NCBI GenBank assembly: GCA_017432445.1
Contig: JAFRJC010000137.1
Location: 124,001-188,000 of the forward strand
DNA: 64,000 nucleotides
Reading direction: 5' to 3'
DNA from: Eggerthellaceae bacterium
Lineage (GTDB): Bacteria > Actinomycetota > Coriobacteriia > Coriobacteriales > Eggerthellaceae
In this document: positions 31,666 through 40,733 of the stretch, piece after piece
Position numbering within the stretch: position 1 is the first letter of the stretch
How the letters are laid out: each line of letters starts with the position of its first letter
The notes under the pieces: model-generated
What the model was told of the DNA's origin: nothing
The model's database searches: none
The model's input: only the letters and a program-made list of their open reading frames with translations
Translations under genes and position numbers: made by a program

Positions 31666-32705
31666 AGGAGATTCGCCGCCCTCTGACGATAGAGCAACCA
31701 AGCATAGAACGGCGCGCCTATCAGGCCTGTCAAGATTGACAGCGGAATATCCGACGTCGTGAGCGTTCGCGACAGCGTGTCAATGACGAGCATGAACGTC
31801 CCGCCCAGCAAAAGTGAAACAGGGAGTTGCCTGCGATGGTCGCTTCCGACGAGCAACCGCGACAGGTGGGGAATGACAAGCCCCACCCAACCGACCGTGC
31901 CGCTGATGCATACCGTCGATGCGGTCAGGCAGCTCGCGCACATGATGACGACCCCGCGCACGAGCTTCACGTTCATGCCGAGCGTCTTCGCCTCGACCTC
32001 GCCGAACGATAGGATGTTCAAACGCCACGACAGTGCCAGCAATACGATGGCGCACGTGATCGCGATGGGCGATACGGCCACGACGTCGATGCCGTCAACT
32101 GTCGTGAGGCTTCCCATCTGCCAAAACACGATAGCGGAAAGCTCGGTTTCCTCGTCCGCCACGAATTTCATGATGCCGAGCACTGACGACATGAAACCGC
32201 TCGTGATGATGCCGGCGAGCACGAGCATCAAGTTGGTGTTGTTGCGGATGAGCTTGGGAATCGTCACGGATATCGTGACGGCTATCAAGCCGAAGACGAA
32301 TGCGAGCATCTGCTGTTGCACCATGCCAAGCCCGAGAAGGACCGCTGCCGCCGCGCCGACGCAGGCGCCGCTCGAAACGCCCAACAGGTCGGGCGAGACG
32401 AGCGGGTTCTTGAACACGCCCTGGTAAACGGCGCCGGAAAGCGAAAGTGCCGCACCTACCAAAACCGCTGCCAGGACACGTGGAATGCGAATGTTGAACA
32501 AGACCATGTCCATCGCGGGGTCTGTTGGCGTTTTGCCGGAAATCGTTTCGGTTATCGAGCGGATCACATCGCGCGGGTCGTAGCTGTAATGACCGATCGA
32601 CAGGGCAACGAGGGCGAAAACGCACAACAGCACGCACAGCACGATGAATACCGTGCGGTACCTCTTCTTCCTTTTCGCGATGCCTTCTAGTTGAGCCGTA
32701 TGCAT
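31662..32705 (-). CDS. ABC importer permease, FecCD/BtuC type
   Basis: A 347-residue permease of the FecCD family with about ten helices. Family marks: R-I-P-R-V-L-A-A-V-L-V-G-A-A-L-S-L-S-G near residue 75, Q-G-V-F-K-N-P-L-V-S-P-D-L-L-G-V-S-S-G-A, and V-G-W-V-G-L-V-I-P-H-L-S-R-L near 265. The family imports siderophores, heme, cobalamin and, in MolB of Haemophilus, molybdate. It follows the binding protein after a hairpin gap of 55 bp. Confidence 0.93.
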   Translation of the reverse strand: MHTAQLEGIAKRKKRYRTVFIVLCVLLCVFALVALSIGHYSYDPRDVIRSITETISGKTPTDPAMDMVLFNIRIPRVLAAVLVGAALSLSGAVYQGVFKNPLVSPDLLGVSSGACVGAAAAVLLGLGMVQQQMLAFVFGLIAVTISVTIPKLIRNNTNLMLVLAGIITSGFMSSVLGIMKFVADEETELSAIVFWQMGSLTTVDGIDVVAVSPIAITCAIVLLALSWRLNILSFGEVEAKTLGMNVKLVRGVVIMCASCLTASTVCISGTVGWVGLVIPHLSRLLVGSDHRRQLPVSLLLGGTFMLVIDTLSRTLTTSDIPLSILTGLIGAPFYAWLLYRQRAANLL

Positions 32706-32724
32706 GGTGCGCTATGCAAAAGAT

Positions 32725-32750
32725 GCGCCCGCCACTTGAGCGGCGGGCGC
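32725..32750 (-). terminator. Attenuating hairpin between binding protein and permease genes
   Basis: A 9-bp GC stem (32725-32733 with 32742-32750); read leftward it is followed by ATCTTTTGC. It probably lets only part of the transcripts continue into permease and ATPase, giving excess binding protein. Confidence 0.65.
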
Positions 32751-32760
32751 TTCACGAAAG

Positions 32761-33912
32761 CTAGATGCCGAGCTCCTCGGCAGTGAAGGTCTTGCCATAG
32801 ACGAGCGTGTAGAACTCATCGGCGGCCTTCATCAGGTCTTCTTTCGAATACTGGTCAGGATGCAGGCTGTTCGCCGCCCAGCAAACGCCCAGGCAGGTGG
32901 AAGCCGTCGGATAGTCCCACGGCTCAAGCTTCGACGGGAACATGTACACAGCGCCGTTCTTCACGGCCGAGACCTCGGCGAGTTTGGGGTCATTCAAAAC
33001 ATCGTCGACGGAATAGGATGCGTAGTTCGGAATCCAGATCACATCGGGATTGAAGCCGGCGATGGTCTCGGCATCCACAGAAGCGAACTCGCCTGGCTTG
33101 TAATCGCCCTGGACGGCGTTCGTCGCACCAACTGCGTCGATGATATAGGTCTGGATCATCGAGCTGGAAGCGACCTCATACAGGTCGTCGCCCATGAACA
33201 ACACGGACGGCTTCTCAGCAGCACCCTCGCAGGCAGCAGAGGCCTCGGAGACGAGCTTGTCGAACTCTGCGTTGATCTCGGCTGCGCGATCACTCTTGCC
33301 GAACAGGGTGCCGATGCGCGTGAGCGATTCCTTGATGGTGTCGAAGCTTTCCTCGTTGGGCAGCGCCACGAACGTGTCAAGACCGACCTTCGCGTACTCT
33401 TCAGCCATGGATGCCTGGCGCTCGGGAACAAGGGCCATGTCCGCGCCAAGCGTCGCAACTGTCTCGAAATTGACTTCTTTGCCCTTGCCAATGGAGGTTA
33501 GGCCATCCCAACCCTCGATAACCTTGGAATACAGGCCGTCGGCCTTCTCCTTGTTGCCGAAACCGGCGAGATGCTGTCCGCCACCGCCGATGACGACAAC
33601 GGCGTTCAGCGTCGGGTTATGCGTGCCGATGACCTTGTTGACAGGCGCCTCGAGCGTGAACACCTTGCCGGTCACGTCAACGACTTCGAATCCCCCTGCC
33701 GCTGCAGACGCACTTGCCGAGTCAGAGGCCGCCGAGGCGGACTCGCTCGCTGCAGAAGCGGATTCACTCGACGCCGAGACCGATTCGCTCGATGCCGAGT
33801 CAGACGTGCTCGATGCGCTCCCCGAGCCGCTCGAGCAAGCCACCATGAACAGCGCGAGCATGGCGGCTAACACGAAGCCCACCAACACTTTGAACTTAAC
33901 GGATTGTTTCAT
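32761..33912 (-). CDS. FecB/BtuF-type substrate-binding lipoprotein (iron-chelate, cobalamin or oxyanion)
   Basis: A 383-residue lipoprotein. The signal peptide ends in M-V-A-C, followed by a 45-residue Ser/Ala/Glu/Asp linker and a type III (helical hinge) binding domain: V-I-G-T-H-N-P-T-L near 105, V-E/ N-F-E-T-V-A-T-L-G-A-D-M-A-L-V, and F-N-P-D-V-I-W-I-P-N-Y-A. The first 40 residues and the 5' leader resemble tupA closely, although the binding domain is unrelated. That link raises the possibility that the ligand is molybdate or tungstate, as in MolA, but sequence alone also allows siderophore or corrinoid. Start ATG 33912 with AAGGAAGGGAACG before it. Confidence 0.88.
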   Translation of the reverse strand: MKQSVKFKVLVGFVLAAMLALFMVACSSGSGSASSTSDSASSESVSASSESASAASESASAASDSASASAAAGGFEVVDVTGKVFTLEAPVNKVIGTHNPTLNAVVVIGGGGQHLAGFGNKEKADGLYSKVIEGWDGLTSIGKGKEVNFETVATLGADMALVPERQASMAEEYAKVGLDTFVALPNEESFDTIKESLTRIGTLFGKSDRAAEINAEFDKLVSEASAACEGAAEKPSVLFMGDDLYEVASSSMIQTYIIDAVGATNAVQGDYKPGEFASVDAETIAGFNPDVIWIPNYASYSVDDVLNDPKLAEVSAVKNGAVYMFPSKLEPWDYPTASTCLGVCWAANSLHPDQYSKEDLMKAADEFYTLVYGKTFTAEELGI

Positions 33913-33987
33913 CGTTCCCTTCCTTCTCTCTAGCCCAACACGAAGAGTTGAAACGGCATGACCCTGTACCGCTTCGTCACGATTCAG
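33913..33987 (-). promoter_or_regulatory. Conserved leader upstream of the FecB-like gene, copy 2 of 2
   Basis: On the minus strand it reads CTGAATCGTGACGAA, hairpin CGGTA (33967-33971) / TGCCG (33954-33958) with loop CAGGGTCA, then GTTTCAACTC, TTGGGCTAGAGAG and the ribosome binding site. Aligned to the tupA leader (16401-16476) about 80% of positions agree, with compensatory change in the hairpin and a 2-base shorter loop. The remainder of the gap to 34104 is AT-rich and likely contains two divergent promoters. Confidence 0.6.
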
Positions 33988-34103
33988 CTTAATCCATACC
34001 TCAGCTTAATTAAACACTTTTTACTCGTATATGTTGCATACGAAGCATTTGCCGAAACTTGCTGTCGTACAATCGACGCAGCAGAACGGTTTTGGAGGCA
34101 GCT

Positions 34104-34793
34104 ATGAAATACTCCCATCGGTACGACCGCAATATGACGGCGTTATCCCAGGAAGAATGCGAGAAGCTGGCCCAGGCGCGTGTCGCCGTCGTCGGATGCG
34201 GGGGCTTGGGAGGTCTGGTTATCGAGGCGCTCGCGCGCATAGGCGTGGGATACCTGCGCGTCATCGACGGTGATGTGTTTGAAGAGAGCAACCTCAACCG
34301 CCAGCTGCTCTGCACCGAAGCCGCAATAGGACGCGAAAAAGCTGTTGTCGCAGCCGAGCGCGTAAGCGCTGTCAACGGCGAGGTTTCGGCAGAGCCCGTC
34401 GTCGCCTTCTTGGCCGAAGATAACGCAGTCGAATTGCTTGCCGGCATGGATTGCGTAGTCGACTGCCTGGATAATCTGGAAGCCCGCTTCTGGTTGGCTC
34501 ATGCTTGCCAAAACCTGGGTATTCCCGTCGTGTATGGGGCTATTGCAGGATGGTTTGGGCAGATTTGCACGGTCTATCCCGGCGATGTTTCGTTCGTGAG
34601 CATCTACGGCGAGCCCTTCGGCGAAAGCCAGCACCAAAAGCTCGGCAACTTGCCTTTCACGGCGTATTCGATTTCTGCCATCCAGGCTGCCGAAGCGGTG
34701 AAGGTGGTTCTCGGGCGTTCGGGTCAGATACGAAACCGCCTGTTGATGGTGGATTTGCTGGACGGCTCGGTCGACGACGTGGAGCTTAGGTAG
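34104..34793 (+). CDS. E1-like adenylyltransferase (ThiF/MoeB/HesA family)
   Basis: A 229-residue ThiF-fold protein that adenylates the C-terminal glycine of a beta-grasp sulfur carrier. The nucleotide loop V-V-G-C-G-G-L-G-G-L-V-I-E-A-L-A-R is clear, followed by D-G-D-V-F-E-E-S-N-L-N-R-Q-L-L, the ATP-contacting D-x-D...N-x-x-R-Q signature, and D-C-V-V-D-C-L-D-N. The paired CxxC zinc motifs of MoeB/ThiF are absent and it is shorter, like HesA-type members. GGAGG precedes ATG 34104. It is translated with the small gene 6 bp downstream; a MoaD-like protein at 27297 is another possible partner. Confidence 0.9.
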   Translation: MKYSHRYDRNMTALSQEECEKLAQARVAVVGCGGLGGLVIEALARIGVGYLRVIDGDVFEESNLNRQLLCTEAAIGREKAVVAAERVSAVNGEVSAEPVVAFLAEDNAVELLAGMDCVVDCLDNLEARFWLAHACQNLGIPVVYGAIAGWFGQICTVYPGDVSFVSIYGEPFGESQHQKLGNLPFTAYSISAIQAAEAVKVVLGRSGQIRNRLLMVDLLDGSVDDVELR

Positions 34794-34799
34794 CCGATC

Positions 34800-35081
34800 A
34801 TGCTCGCTTCCGATGCGGGACATCTCGACCTCGATTGCGGCATCTCGCATGCGCGTATCGCAGATTGGCTCAACAATGAGCTCGCTCTCGTTCAATCCGA
34901 TGAGGGTTGGGTGTTTTCTTCCGGAAGCCACACTTGCCTTGTGAAGGTATCTCCCCTCGAAAGCCGCGTGTTTGGAGCCATCGCGCTTGAACGCTCCCGC
35001 CTTATGGTCAGCGGAGATGCCGAGGCGCTTGCTGAATTCGAAAAGCTGTTCACCTTACGCTTCATCTCGGCTGGGGGATAG
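34800..35081 (+). CDS. Small protein ending in Gly-Gly, partner of the E1-like protein
   Basis: A 93-residue protein of unknown function, 6 bp after the E1-like gene and therefore probably co-translated. It has a conserved-looking C-terminal half (S-H-T-C-L-V-K-V-S-P-L, A-I-A-L-E-R-S-R-L-M-V-S-G-D, L-F-T-L-R-F-I-S-A-G-G) that ends exactly in A-G-G, the tail used by MoaD/ThiS sulfur carriers. I cannot see the beta-grasp pattern with confidence, so a carrier role is an inference from the tail and context. Confidence 0.65.
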   Translation: MLASDAGHLDLDCGISHARIADWLNNELALVQSDEGWVFSSGSHTCLVKVSPLESRVFGAIALERSRLMVSGDAEALAEFEKLFTLRFISAGG

Positions 35082-35085
35082 ATGG

Positions 35086-35121
35086 TGAGACATGCGTGAT
35101 AGGACTTGACCCTCTGTCTCA
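35086..35121 (+). terminator. Weak hairpin after the E1-like pair
   Basis: TGAGACA (35086-35092) pairs with TGTCTCA (35115-35121); the loop region reads like an eroded form of the GGGGAC/GTCCCC stems seen elsewhere. Terminator role is tentative. Confidence 0.35.
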
Positions 35122-35159
35122 TCTTGACGTGAACGTGCAAATGTACGAACATACGTACT

Positions 35160-37322
35160 ATGAATACTCAGGAGCACATTAGCGCGCTTGATGGTCTGAA
35201 TCCCGCGCAAACCGAGGCGGTTACGACGACCGAGGGTTACGTGCGCGTCATCGCAGGGGCGGGGTCTGGAAAGACCCGGGCGCTTTCACGCCGTTTCGCA
35301 TACTTGGTAAACGATTTGGGCATCATGCCGGGCAACATCCTGTGCGTCACGTTCACCAACAAGGCGGCCAACGAGATGCGCCAGCGCATCCGCCAGCTTA
35401 CGGGCGATGCGTCCACTGGCTATATCAACACGTTCCACGGGTTTTGCGTTTCGGTCCTGCAGGAAGACGCTTCGGCGATCTCGCTTCCCAAGAGCTTCTT
35501 GGTGCTCGACAACTCGGATATCGACGCCATGTTGCAGATCATCTACGAAGAGCGCGGCATCACGTTGCGCGACTACACGTTCGGCCGTGCGCGCGACATG
35601 TTCGAGATCCGCAAGACGTTTACGCATAAGAACTACTATTTCGACCTCGTGGACCTGTCGATCGATGCCCTGAAGCTCAAATACGATTTGGCCGAATCCG
35701 TGGACGACATACTGTTCTACGGGTACCTATACCAGCAGCGGAAGTGCTTCGGACTGGATTACAACGACCTGATCATCCTCACGCTCGAGGTGTTCCGCCG
35801 CCGAGAGGACATCCGCGAGAAATGGCAGAAGAGGCTGGAATACGTCATGGTCGACGAATTCCAAGACATCGACGGTTTGCAGTACGAGCTTATGGAGGCG
35901 TTGGTCGGCTATCACGGCAACCTATTCGTCGTGGGTGATCCGGACCAGACCATCTACACGTGGCGCGGCGCCAACGTCAAGTACCTGCTAGAGTTCGACC
36001 AGCGTTTCCCCGGTACCCGTACGGTCGTGATGGACGAGAACTACCGTTCCACGCCGCAGATCACCATGGTCGCCAACTCGCTCATCAACGCCAACAAGCA
36101 GCGCATCAAGAAAAGCCTCGTCTCGCGCCAACCTAACGGAGAGCGTCCCACGTGCTATCACGCAACCAGTTCCGCCGCCGAGGCCTCTTGGATTGCCGAT
36201 CGAGTCGAGCGCCTCGTCGGCGAAGGCGTGCCCCTTCGCGACATCTGCGTGCTCTACCGTGCGCACTACGCTTCTCGCCCCGTCGAGGAAGCATTGGTAA
36301 AAGCGCAGATTCCCTACACGATTTACAGCGGCGTGCAGTTCTTCGACCGAAAAGAAGTCAAAGATGCGCTTTCGTACCTGCGCATGGTCATCTTCCGCGA
36401 TGATCTGTCGTTCGAGCGTATCGCCAACGTCCCCAAACGCAACTTAGGGCAGCGCCGCATGAAATTCCTCCGCACGTTCGCCGAAGGCAACGACGTGACG
36501 CTTTACCAGGCGCTCTGCCAAAATCTCGACAACGCCATCTTCAAAGGAACGAAGGCGCAGCAGTTCGTGGATTTAATCGAGCGATATGCGGTGCAGGCAG
36601 AGGCGCGCCCCGCATCGGAACTGCTTGCCGACCTGCTGGACAAGAGCGGTTACGAGCAGATGCTGCGCACCGAAGGCAGCCAAGAACGCCTCGACAACTT
36701 GGCCGAGCTGCGCCAAGCCGTTTACGAGTTCGAGACCACCTGCGGCGAGGAAGCAACCCCGGACAATTTCCTGGCTCACGTCTCGCAGATGACGAACCTG
36801 GACAAGGGCCTCTCGGCGAACAAGGTCAAGCTCATGACCATCCATGCTGCCAAGGGCTTGGAGTTTCCCTACGTGTTTTTCTGCAGCATGAACGAGGGCG
36901 TCATACCCTCGCGCAAGACGAAGACGACGGCCGCCATGGAGGAGGAGCGACGCTTGGCGTTTGTCGCGCTGACTCGTGCCCAGAAGGGGTTGTTCCTGAC
37001 TTGCGCAGACGGCGCGAGCCATGACGGGATGCCACGGTATCCCAGCCGTTTCATACTCGATATCGACCCAGATTACCTGATGTTCGAAACGCCGCTGGAA
37101 GATTCGCTCGTCAAAGACGCGTGTGCTTATGTGCGCCTGAAAGATCGCCTGCTCGATCAGGGGGAGGGCGCCTCGCTGCTGCCTGTGGGCGCACGTGTTG
37201 AACACCCCGTGTTCGGTGCGGGAACCGTGATGGGTGTCGATGCCGACCACGCATCGTACGAGATTCAGTTCGACGGCATGAAGACGACCCGCACCATGGC
37301 CGCCCGTGCGTTTGCAAAATAG
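35160..37322 (+). CDS. UvrD/PcrA-type ATP-dependent DNA helicase
   Basis: A 720-residue superfamily 1A helicase acting in DNA repair and replication-fork maintenance. Motifs: Q-motif L-N-P-A-Q-T-E-A-V; Walker A G-A-G-S-G-K-T; Ia T-F-T-N-K-A-A-N-E-M; Walker B V-D-E-F-Q-D-I; III G-D-P-D-Q-T-I-Y-T-W-R-G-A; V T-I-H-A-A-K-G-L-E-F; VI V-A-L-T-R-A-Q-K. The end (G-A-R-V-E-H-P-V-F-G-A-G-T-V) is the PcrA/UvrD C-terminal Tudor-like domain that binds RNA polymerase. The ATG has no Shine-Dalgarno; no better start is visible. Confidence 0.93.
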   Translation: MNTQEHISALDGLNPAQTEAVTTTEGYVRVIAGAGSGKTRALSRRFAYLVNDLGIMPGNILCVTFTNKAANEMRQRIRQLTGDASTGYINTFHGFCVSVLQEDASAISLPKSFLVLDNSDIDAMLQIIYEERGITLRDYTFGRARDMFEIRKTFTHKNYYFDLVDLSIDALKLKYDLAESVDDILFYGYLYQQRKCFGLDYNDLIILTLEVFRRREDIREKWQKRLEYVMVDEFQDIDGLQYELMEALVGYHGNLFVVGDPDQTIYTWRGANVKYLLEFDQRFPGTRTVVMDENYRSTPQITMVANSLINANKQRIKKSLVSRQPNGERPTCYHATSSAAEASWIADRVERLVGEGVPLRDICVLYRAHYASRPVEEALVKAQIPYTIYSGVQFFDRKEVKDALSYLRMVIFRDDLSFERIANVPKRNLGQRRMKFLRTFAEGNDVTLYQALCQNLDNAIFKGTKAQQFVDLIERYAVQAEARPASELLADLLDKSGYEQMLRTEGSQERLDNLAELRQAVYEFETTCGEEATPDNFLAHVSQMTNLDKGLSANKVKLMTIHAAKGLEFPYVFFCSMNEGVIPSRKTKTTAAMEEERRLAFVALTRAQKGLFLTCADGASHDGMPRYPSRFILDIDPDYLMFETPLEDSLVKDACAYVRLKDRLLDQGEGASLLPVGARVEHPVFGAGTVMGVDADHASYEIQFDGMKTTRTMAARAFAK

Positions 37323-37435
37323 GCCAGCGAGCGCTTGTTCGACTCATTTTTGGAAAAGCCGCCTGAGTTGCAGTCAAATCGCGGACAATAAACCCAAGAT
37401 AGATTTTTGGCTCATCAGCTATCGAAAGGGCGGCG

Positions 37436-39802
37436 ATGAAGAGAAGCGACTTCTGCTCAGGATGGGAATACGCGCGTGATGGCGGGTCGTTCGAAGCGGT
37501 CGTCGTGCCGCACGATGCCATGCTCGGAGGCAAACGTGGGCCAGATGCTCCAGGCGCAAGCGCCAGCGGGTACTACTACGGCACGTCGTTTCGCTACCGC
37601 AAGTCATTTCAGTTGACGGCTGAGCAAGCATCCGGGCCGCTGTTCTTGGAATTCGAAGGCGTGTACCGCAATCCAGTAGTAGAAGTGAACGGAGCGAGGG
37701 TGGATGCGCCGCCTTATGGGTTCGTGCCGTTTATCGTGGACCTTGCGGGAGTTGTGCATCAGGGTGCAAACGTCATCGAAATCGCAGGCGGCAACGCCAA
37801 TCAACCCGATTGCCGCTGGTATACAGGAGCGGGCATCCACCGCCAGGTGTGGCTGTGGGAACCGGATACCTTCGATGGTCCCGTGATTCTGCCCGAAGGT
37901 ATCCGCGTAACCACCGTTTCCGTAAACCCTGCCGTGGTGCGCGTGGATGTCGATTGCACGCAGGGGGAGCCTCGCGTGAAAGTGGTCGATGCTGAGGGGA
38001 GCATCGTGGTGCAGGGCGCGGGAGCTCGCTTTGAAGCGGAAATCCCCCATGCTCGCCTGTGGAGCGCCGAAACCCCGTGTCTTTACCGTTGCCACGTCGA
38101 GCTGTTCGATGGGGGTAGCGTTTGCGACAGGGCAGAAGTTTCGTTTGGAATTCGCCAGATTACTTGGAGTCCTAGCGGCCTGTTCGTGAACGGAAAGGAA
38201 ACGCTCTTGCGTGGCGGTTGCATCCACGCTGATAACGGCGTCCTTGGCGCCGCGTCGTTTCCCGCTGGCGAGCGCAGGCGTATCCGACTCATGAAGGAGG
38301 CTGGCTTCAATTCCGTCCGCATGGCGCACAATCCTGCATCGGGCGCGCTTCTGGATGCGTGCGACGAGGTGGGCATGTATGTGATCGACGAGACCTGGGA
38401 TGTGTGGTACACGCCCAAGAGCGCCCATGACTATGCCGCCGAGTTTCTCGACTGGTGCGATTACGATTTGAGTCGTCTGGTAGCACACGATTACAACCAT
38501 CCCAGCGTCATCTCATACTCCATCGGAAACGAAATCGCCGATCCTATAGTGCCGCAAGGTGTAACGCTTGAGCGTTCGCTGGTCGACTTGCTGCATGCGC
38601 TCGATTCCACGCGGCCGGTCACCTGCGGTTTCAACCTGACGATGATGGTGATGGAGCGTGCGGGTCAGGGCTGGTATGACCAGGACGGCAGCGCTGCGGA
38701 AGCTGCGCGCGAGGCGAGCGCACCGCATGGCAGCATGCTGTTCAACCTGACGGCGCAGGCAACCGGTACGGGCATGACCATGCTCTCATGCATGCCCGGC
38801 GCCGATAAGCTGGTGTCTCCTGCGCTCGATGCGCTTGACATCGCTGGCTACAACTATGGTTCGGCACGTTATCGAATCGATGCCCGTGTTCATCCGAAGC
38901 GCATCATGCTGGGCACCGAGACGTTCCCCCATGAGCTTGTGCGCAACTGGGCGATGGTGGAGCGAATCCCGGCTCTTATCGGTGATTTCATGTGGGCGGG
39001 ATGGGATTATCTAGGTGAAGCCGGTGCTGGCGCCTGGGCTTACACTGCCGAGGAGGCAGGGTTTACCAAGCCGTGGCCATGGCTGCTCGCCGGTTCGGGC
39101 GCGCTCGACATATTGGGTCAGCCTGGCGCTCCGGCTGCGCTTGCCGGTGCGGTCTGGAAAACAGCCGATGCTCCTTCGATTCAAGTCAGGCCTGTCAACA
39201 GGATGAACGGCAAGACCTACCGAGCCACCTGGCGCGGTAGCGATGCTATTCCCAGCTGGTCATGGGCGGGTTGCGAAGGAGCTACTGCGCAGGTCGAGGT
39301 ATACGACGGCCAGGCTCGCTCTATCCGCCTTGACCTCAACGGCGAGGTGGTTGGCGAGCGGCTCGTGCGCTCCTGCGTTGCCAAATTTTCGCTCGCTTAC
39401 TGGCCGGGAACGCTTACCGCGGTCGCGCTCGATGGACAAGGACGCGAAATCTCCCGCAGTTCTTTGCGCTCCGCTACGGGACCGTTCCGTCTCGACGCGC
39501 ATTCCGAGGCGAGCTGCGTTCGTGCAGGTTCCATCGCCTACGTGCCCGTTTGCATTGTCGGCTCGAACGGCGTCGTGGATTCGAACGCTGACGAACGAGT
39601 GGATGTCGCCGTGGAAGGCGGTATCTTGCTCGGTTTCGGGAGCGCGCAGCCCGCACCTACCGAAAACTACCTTGCCGGTTCCTACACGACGTATCGAGGC
39701 CGCGCTCTCGCAGTCGTATACCGTGCAGATTCCGGCATCGCTACGCTCACTGCGGCAGGTGAGACCTATCCTGCTGTATCCTGTGATATCCAGTTTGTCT
39801 AA
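37436..39802 (+). CDS. Glycoside hydrolase family 2 (beta-galactosidase-like)
   Basis: A 788-residue GH2 enzyme without signal peptide. It has the N-terminal sugar-binding beta domain (S-F-R-Y-R-K-S-F, then G-G-N-A-N-Q-P-D-C-R-W-Y-T-G-A-G-I), the immunoglobulin-like domain (about 170-270), the TIM barrel with acid/base E366 in S-I-G-N-E-I and nucleophile E495 in L-G-T-E-T, and C-terminal beta domains. The W-Y-T-G-A-G-I-H-R-Q-V-W-L motif is typical of the shorter beta-galactosidases of gut bacteria. Whether it cleaves galactosides or another glycoside is not clear. It stands alone, with 113 bp upstream and no transporter. Confidence 0.88.
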   Translation: MKRSDFCSGWEYARDGGSFEAVVVPHDAMLGGKRGPDAPGASASGYYYGTSFRYRKSFQLTAEQASGPLFLEFEGVYRNPVVEVNGARVDAPPYGFVPFIVDLAGVVHQGANVIEIAGGNANQPDCRWYTGAGIHRQVWLWEPDTFDGPVILPEGIRVTTVSVNPAVVRVDVDCTQGEPRVKVVDAEGSIVVQGAGARFEAEIPHARLWSAETPCLYRCHVELFDGGSVCDRAEVSFGIRQITWSPSGLFVNGKETLLRGGCIHADNGVLGAASFPAGERRRIRLMKEAGFNSVRMAHNPASGALLDACDEVGMYVIDETWDVWYTPKSAHDYAAEFLDWCDYDLSRLVAHDYNHPSVISYSIGNEIADPIVPQGVTLERSLVDLLHALDSTRPVTCGFNLTMMVMERAGQGWYDQDGSAAEAAREASAPHGSMLFNLTAQATGTGMTMLSCMPGADKLVSPALDALDIAGYNYGSARYRIDARVHPKRIMLGTETFPHELVRNWAMVERIPALIGDFMWAGWDYLGEAGAGAWAYTAEEAGFTKPWPWLLAGSGALDILGQPGAPAALAGAVWKTADAPSIQVRPVNRMNGKTYRATWRGSDAIPSWSWAGCEGATAQVEVYDGQARSIRLDLNGEVVGERLVRSCVAKFSLAYWPGTLTAVALDGQGREISRSSLRSATGPFRLDAHSEASCVRAGSIAYVPVCIVGSNGVVDSNADERVDVAVEGGILLGFGSAQPAPTENYLAGSYTTYRGRALAVVYRADSGIATLTAAGETYPAVSCDIQFV

Positions 39803-39847
39803 CGTGCTTCCCGATTAGCTCGACGTAGATTTGGAGGAAGGCTTCGC

Positions 39848-40639
39848 ATGGCGCAACGGCTCGACAAGGAACTGGTCGCACGAGGGCTCTTCGCATCGCG
39901 CGCCAAAGCACAGGAAGCCATCGATGCAGGCGTCGTTGTAGTAAACGGGGCAGCCGCAGAGAAGGCAAGCCTAAAGGTGTCGGCCGATGATGATCTCGCA
40001 ATTGCGGGAGAGACGCTCGCGTACGTGTCGCGTGCGGGGCTAAAGCTCGAGCATGCCATCGAGGTGTTCGATATCGACCTCTCCGGTCGCAAGCTGCTCG
40101 ACATCGGGTCGTCTACCGGCGGGTTCACCGACTGTGCGTTACAGAAGGGGGCTGTCGGCTCTTTTGCCGTCGACGTCGGTCGTGACCAGCTTGCGCCCAA
40201 GCTTCGCGGCGACAGCCGCGTGGTCGTGATGGAGGGGAGAGATTTCCGCGAGCTCGACCCGGGCGTCGTCGAGGACGCCGATATCGCCTCGATCGACGTG
40301 TCGTTCATTTCTGCCACGAAGCTCGTGGACAATTTAGCGCGGATGTCCAACGTCATCGATGTCGTTTGCTTGATAAAACCCCAGTTTGAATGCGGGAAAG
40401 AAGTTGCGCATCGCTTCCGTGGCGTTCCCTTGGACCGGCAGGTGCACGCTCAGGCGATATCGTCCGTGATCACCGCCTTCGCCGAAGGGGGTTTCGCCTG
40501 CCAAGGCGTGTGTGCTTCGCCCATCCGGGGGTTAAGCGGAAACGTGGAATACCTTGCGCATTTCAAGCGCGTGGCAGATTCGCAGGCGTTCGACATTCAG
40601 GATGTCGTCGAACGTACCTTCGAAACATTTGAAATCTAA
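39848..40639 (+). CDS. tlyA: TlyA-family rRNA 2'-O-methyltransferase
   Basis: A 263-residue enzyme with an N-terminal S4 RNA-binding domain (residues about 3-65, R-L-D-K-E-L-V-A-R-G-L-F-A-S-R-A-K) and an FtsJ-like methyltransferase domain (K-L-L-D-I-G-S-S-T-G-G-F-T-D-C as SAM motif). TlyA methylates 16S and/or 23S rRNA; older annotations call it hemolysin. GGAGGAAGG precedes the ATG. Possibly co-transcribed with tyrA 94 bp downstream. Confidence 0.92.
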   Translation: MAQRLDKELVARGLFASRAKAQEAIDAGVVVVNGAAAEKASLKVSADDDLAIAGETLAYVSRAGLKLEHAIEVFDIDLSGRKLLDIGSSTGGFTDCALQKGAVGSFAVDVGRDQLAPKLRGDSRVVVMEGRDFRELDPGVVEDADIASIDVSFISATKLVDNLARMSNVIDVVCLIKPQFECGKEVAHRFRGVPLDRQVHAQAISSVITAFAEGGFACQGVCASPIRGLSGNVEYLAHFKRVADSQAFDIQDVVERTFETFEI

Positions 40640-40733
40640 GTATGTACTGGCTAAAGGCTGGCTGTTACGGGAAAATGCCGTCCTATGATTGTGTGTGACG
40701 AAAGGCGAGTTTCGGGCGAGGAGGAAACTGGCA

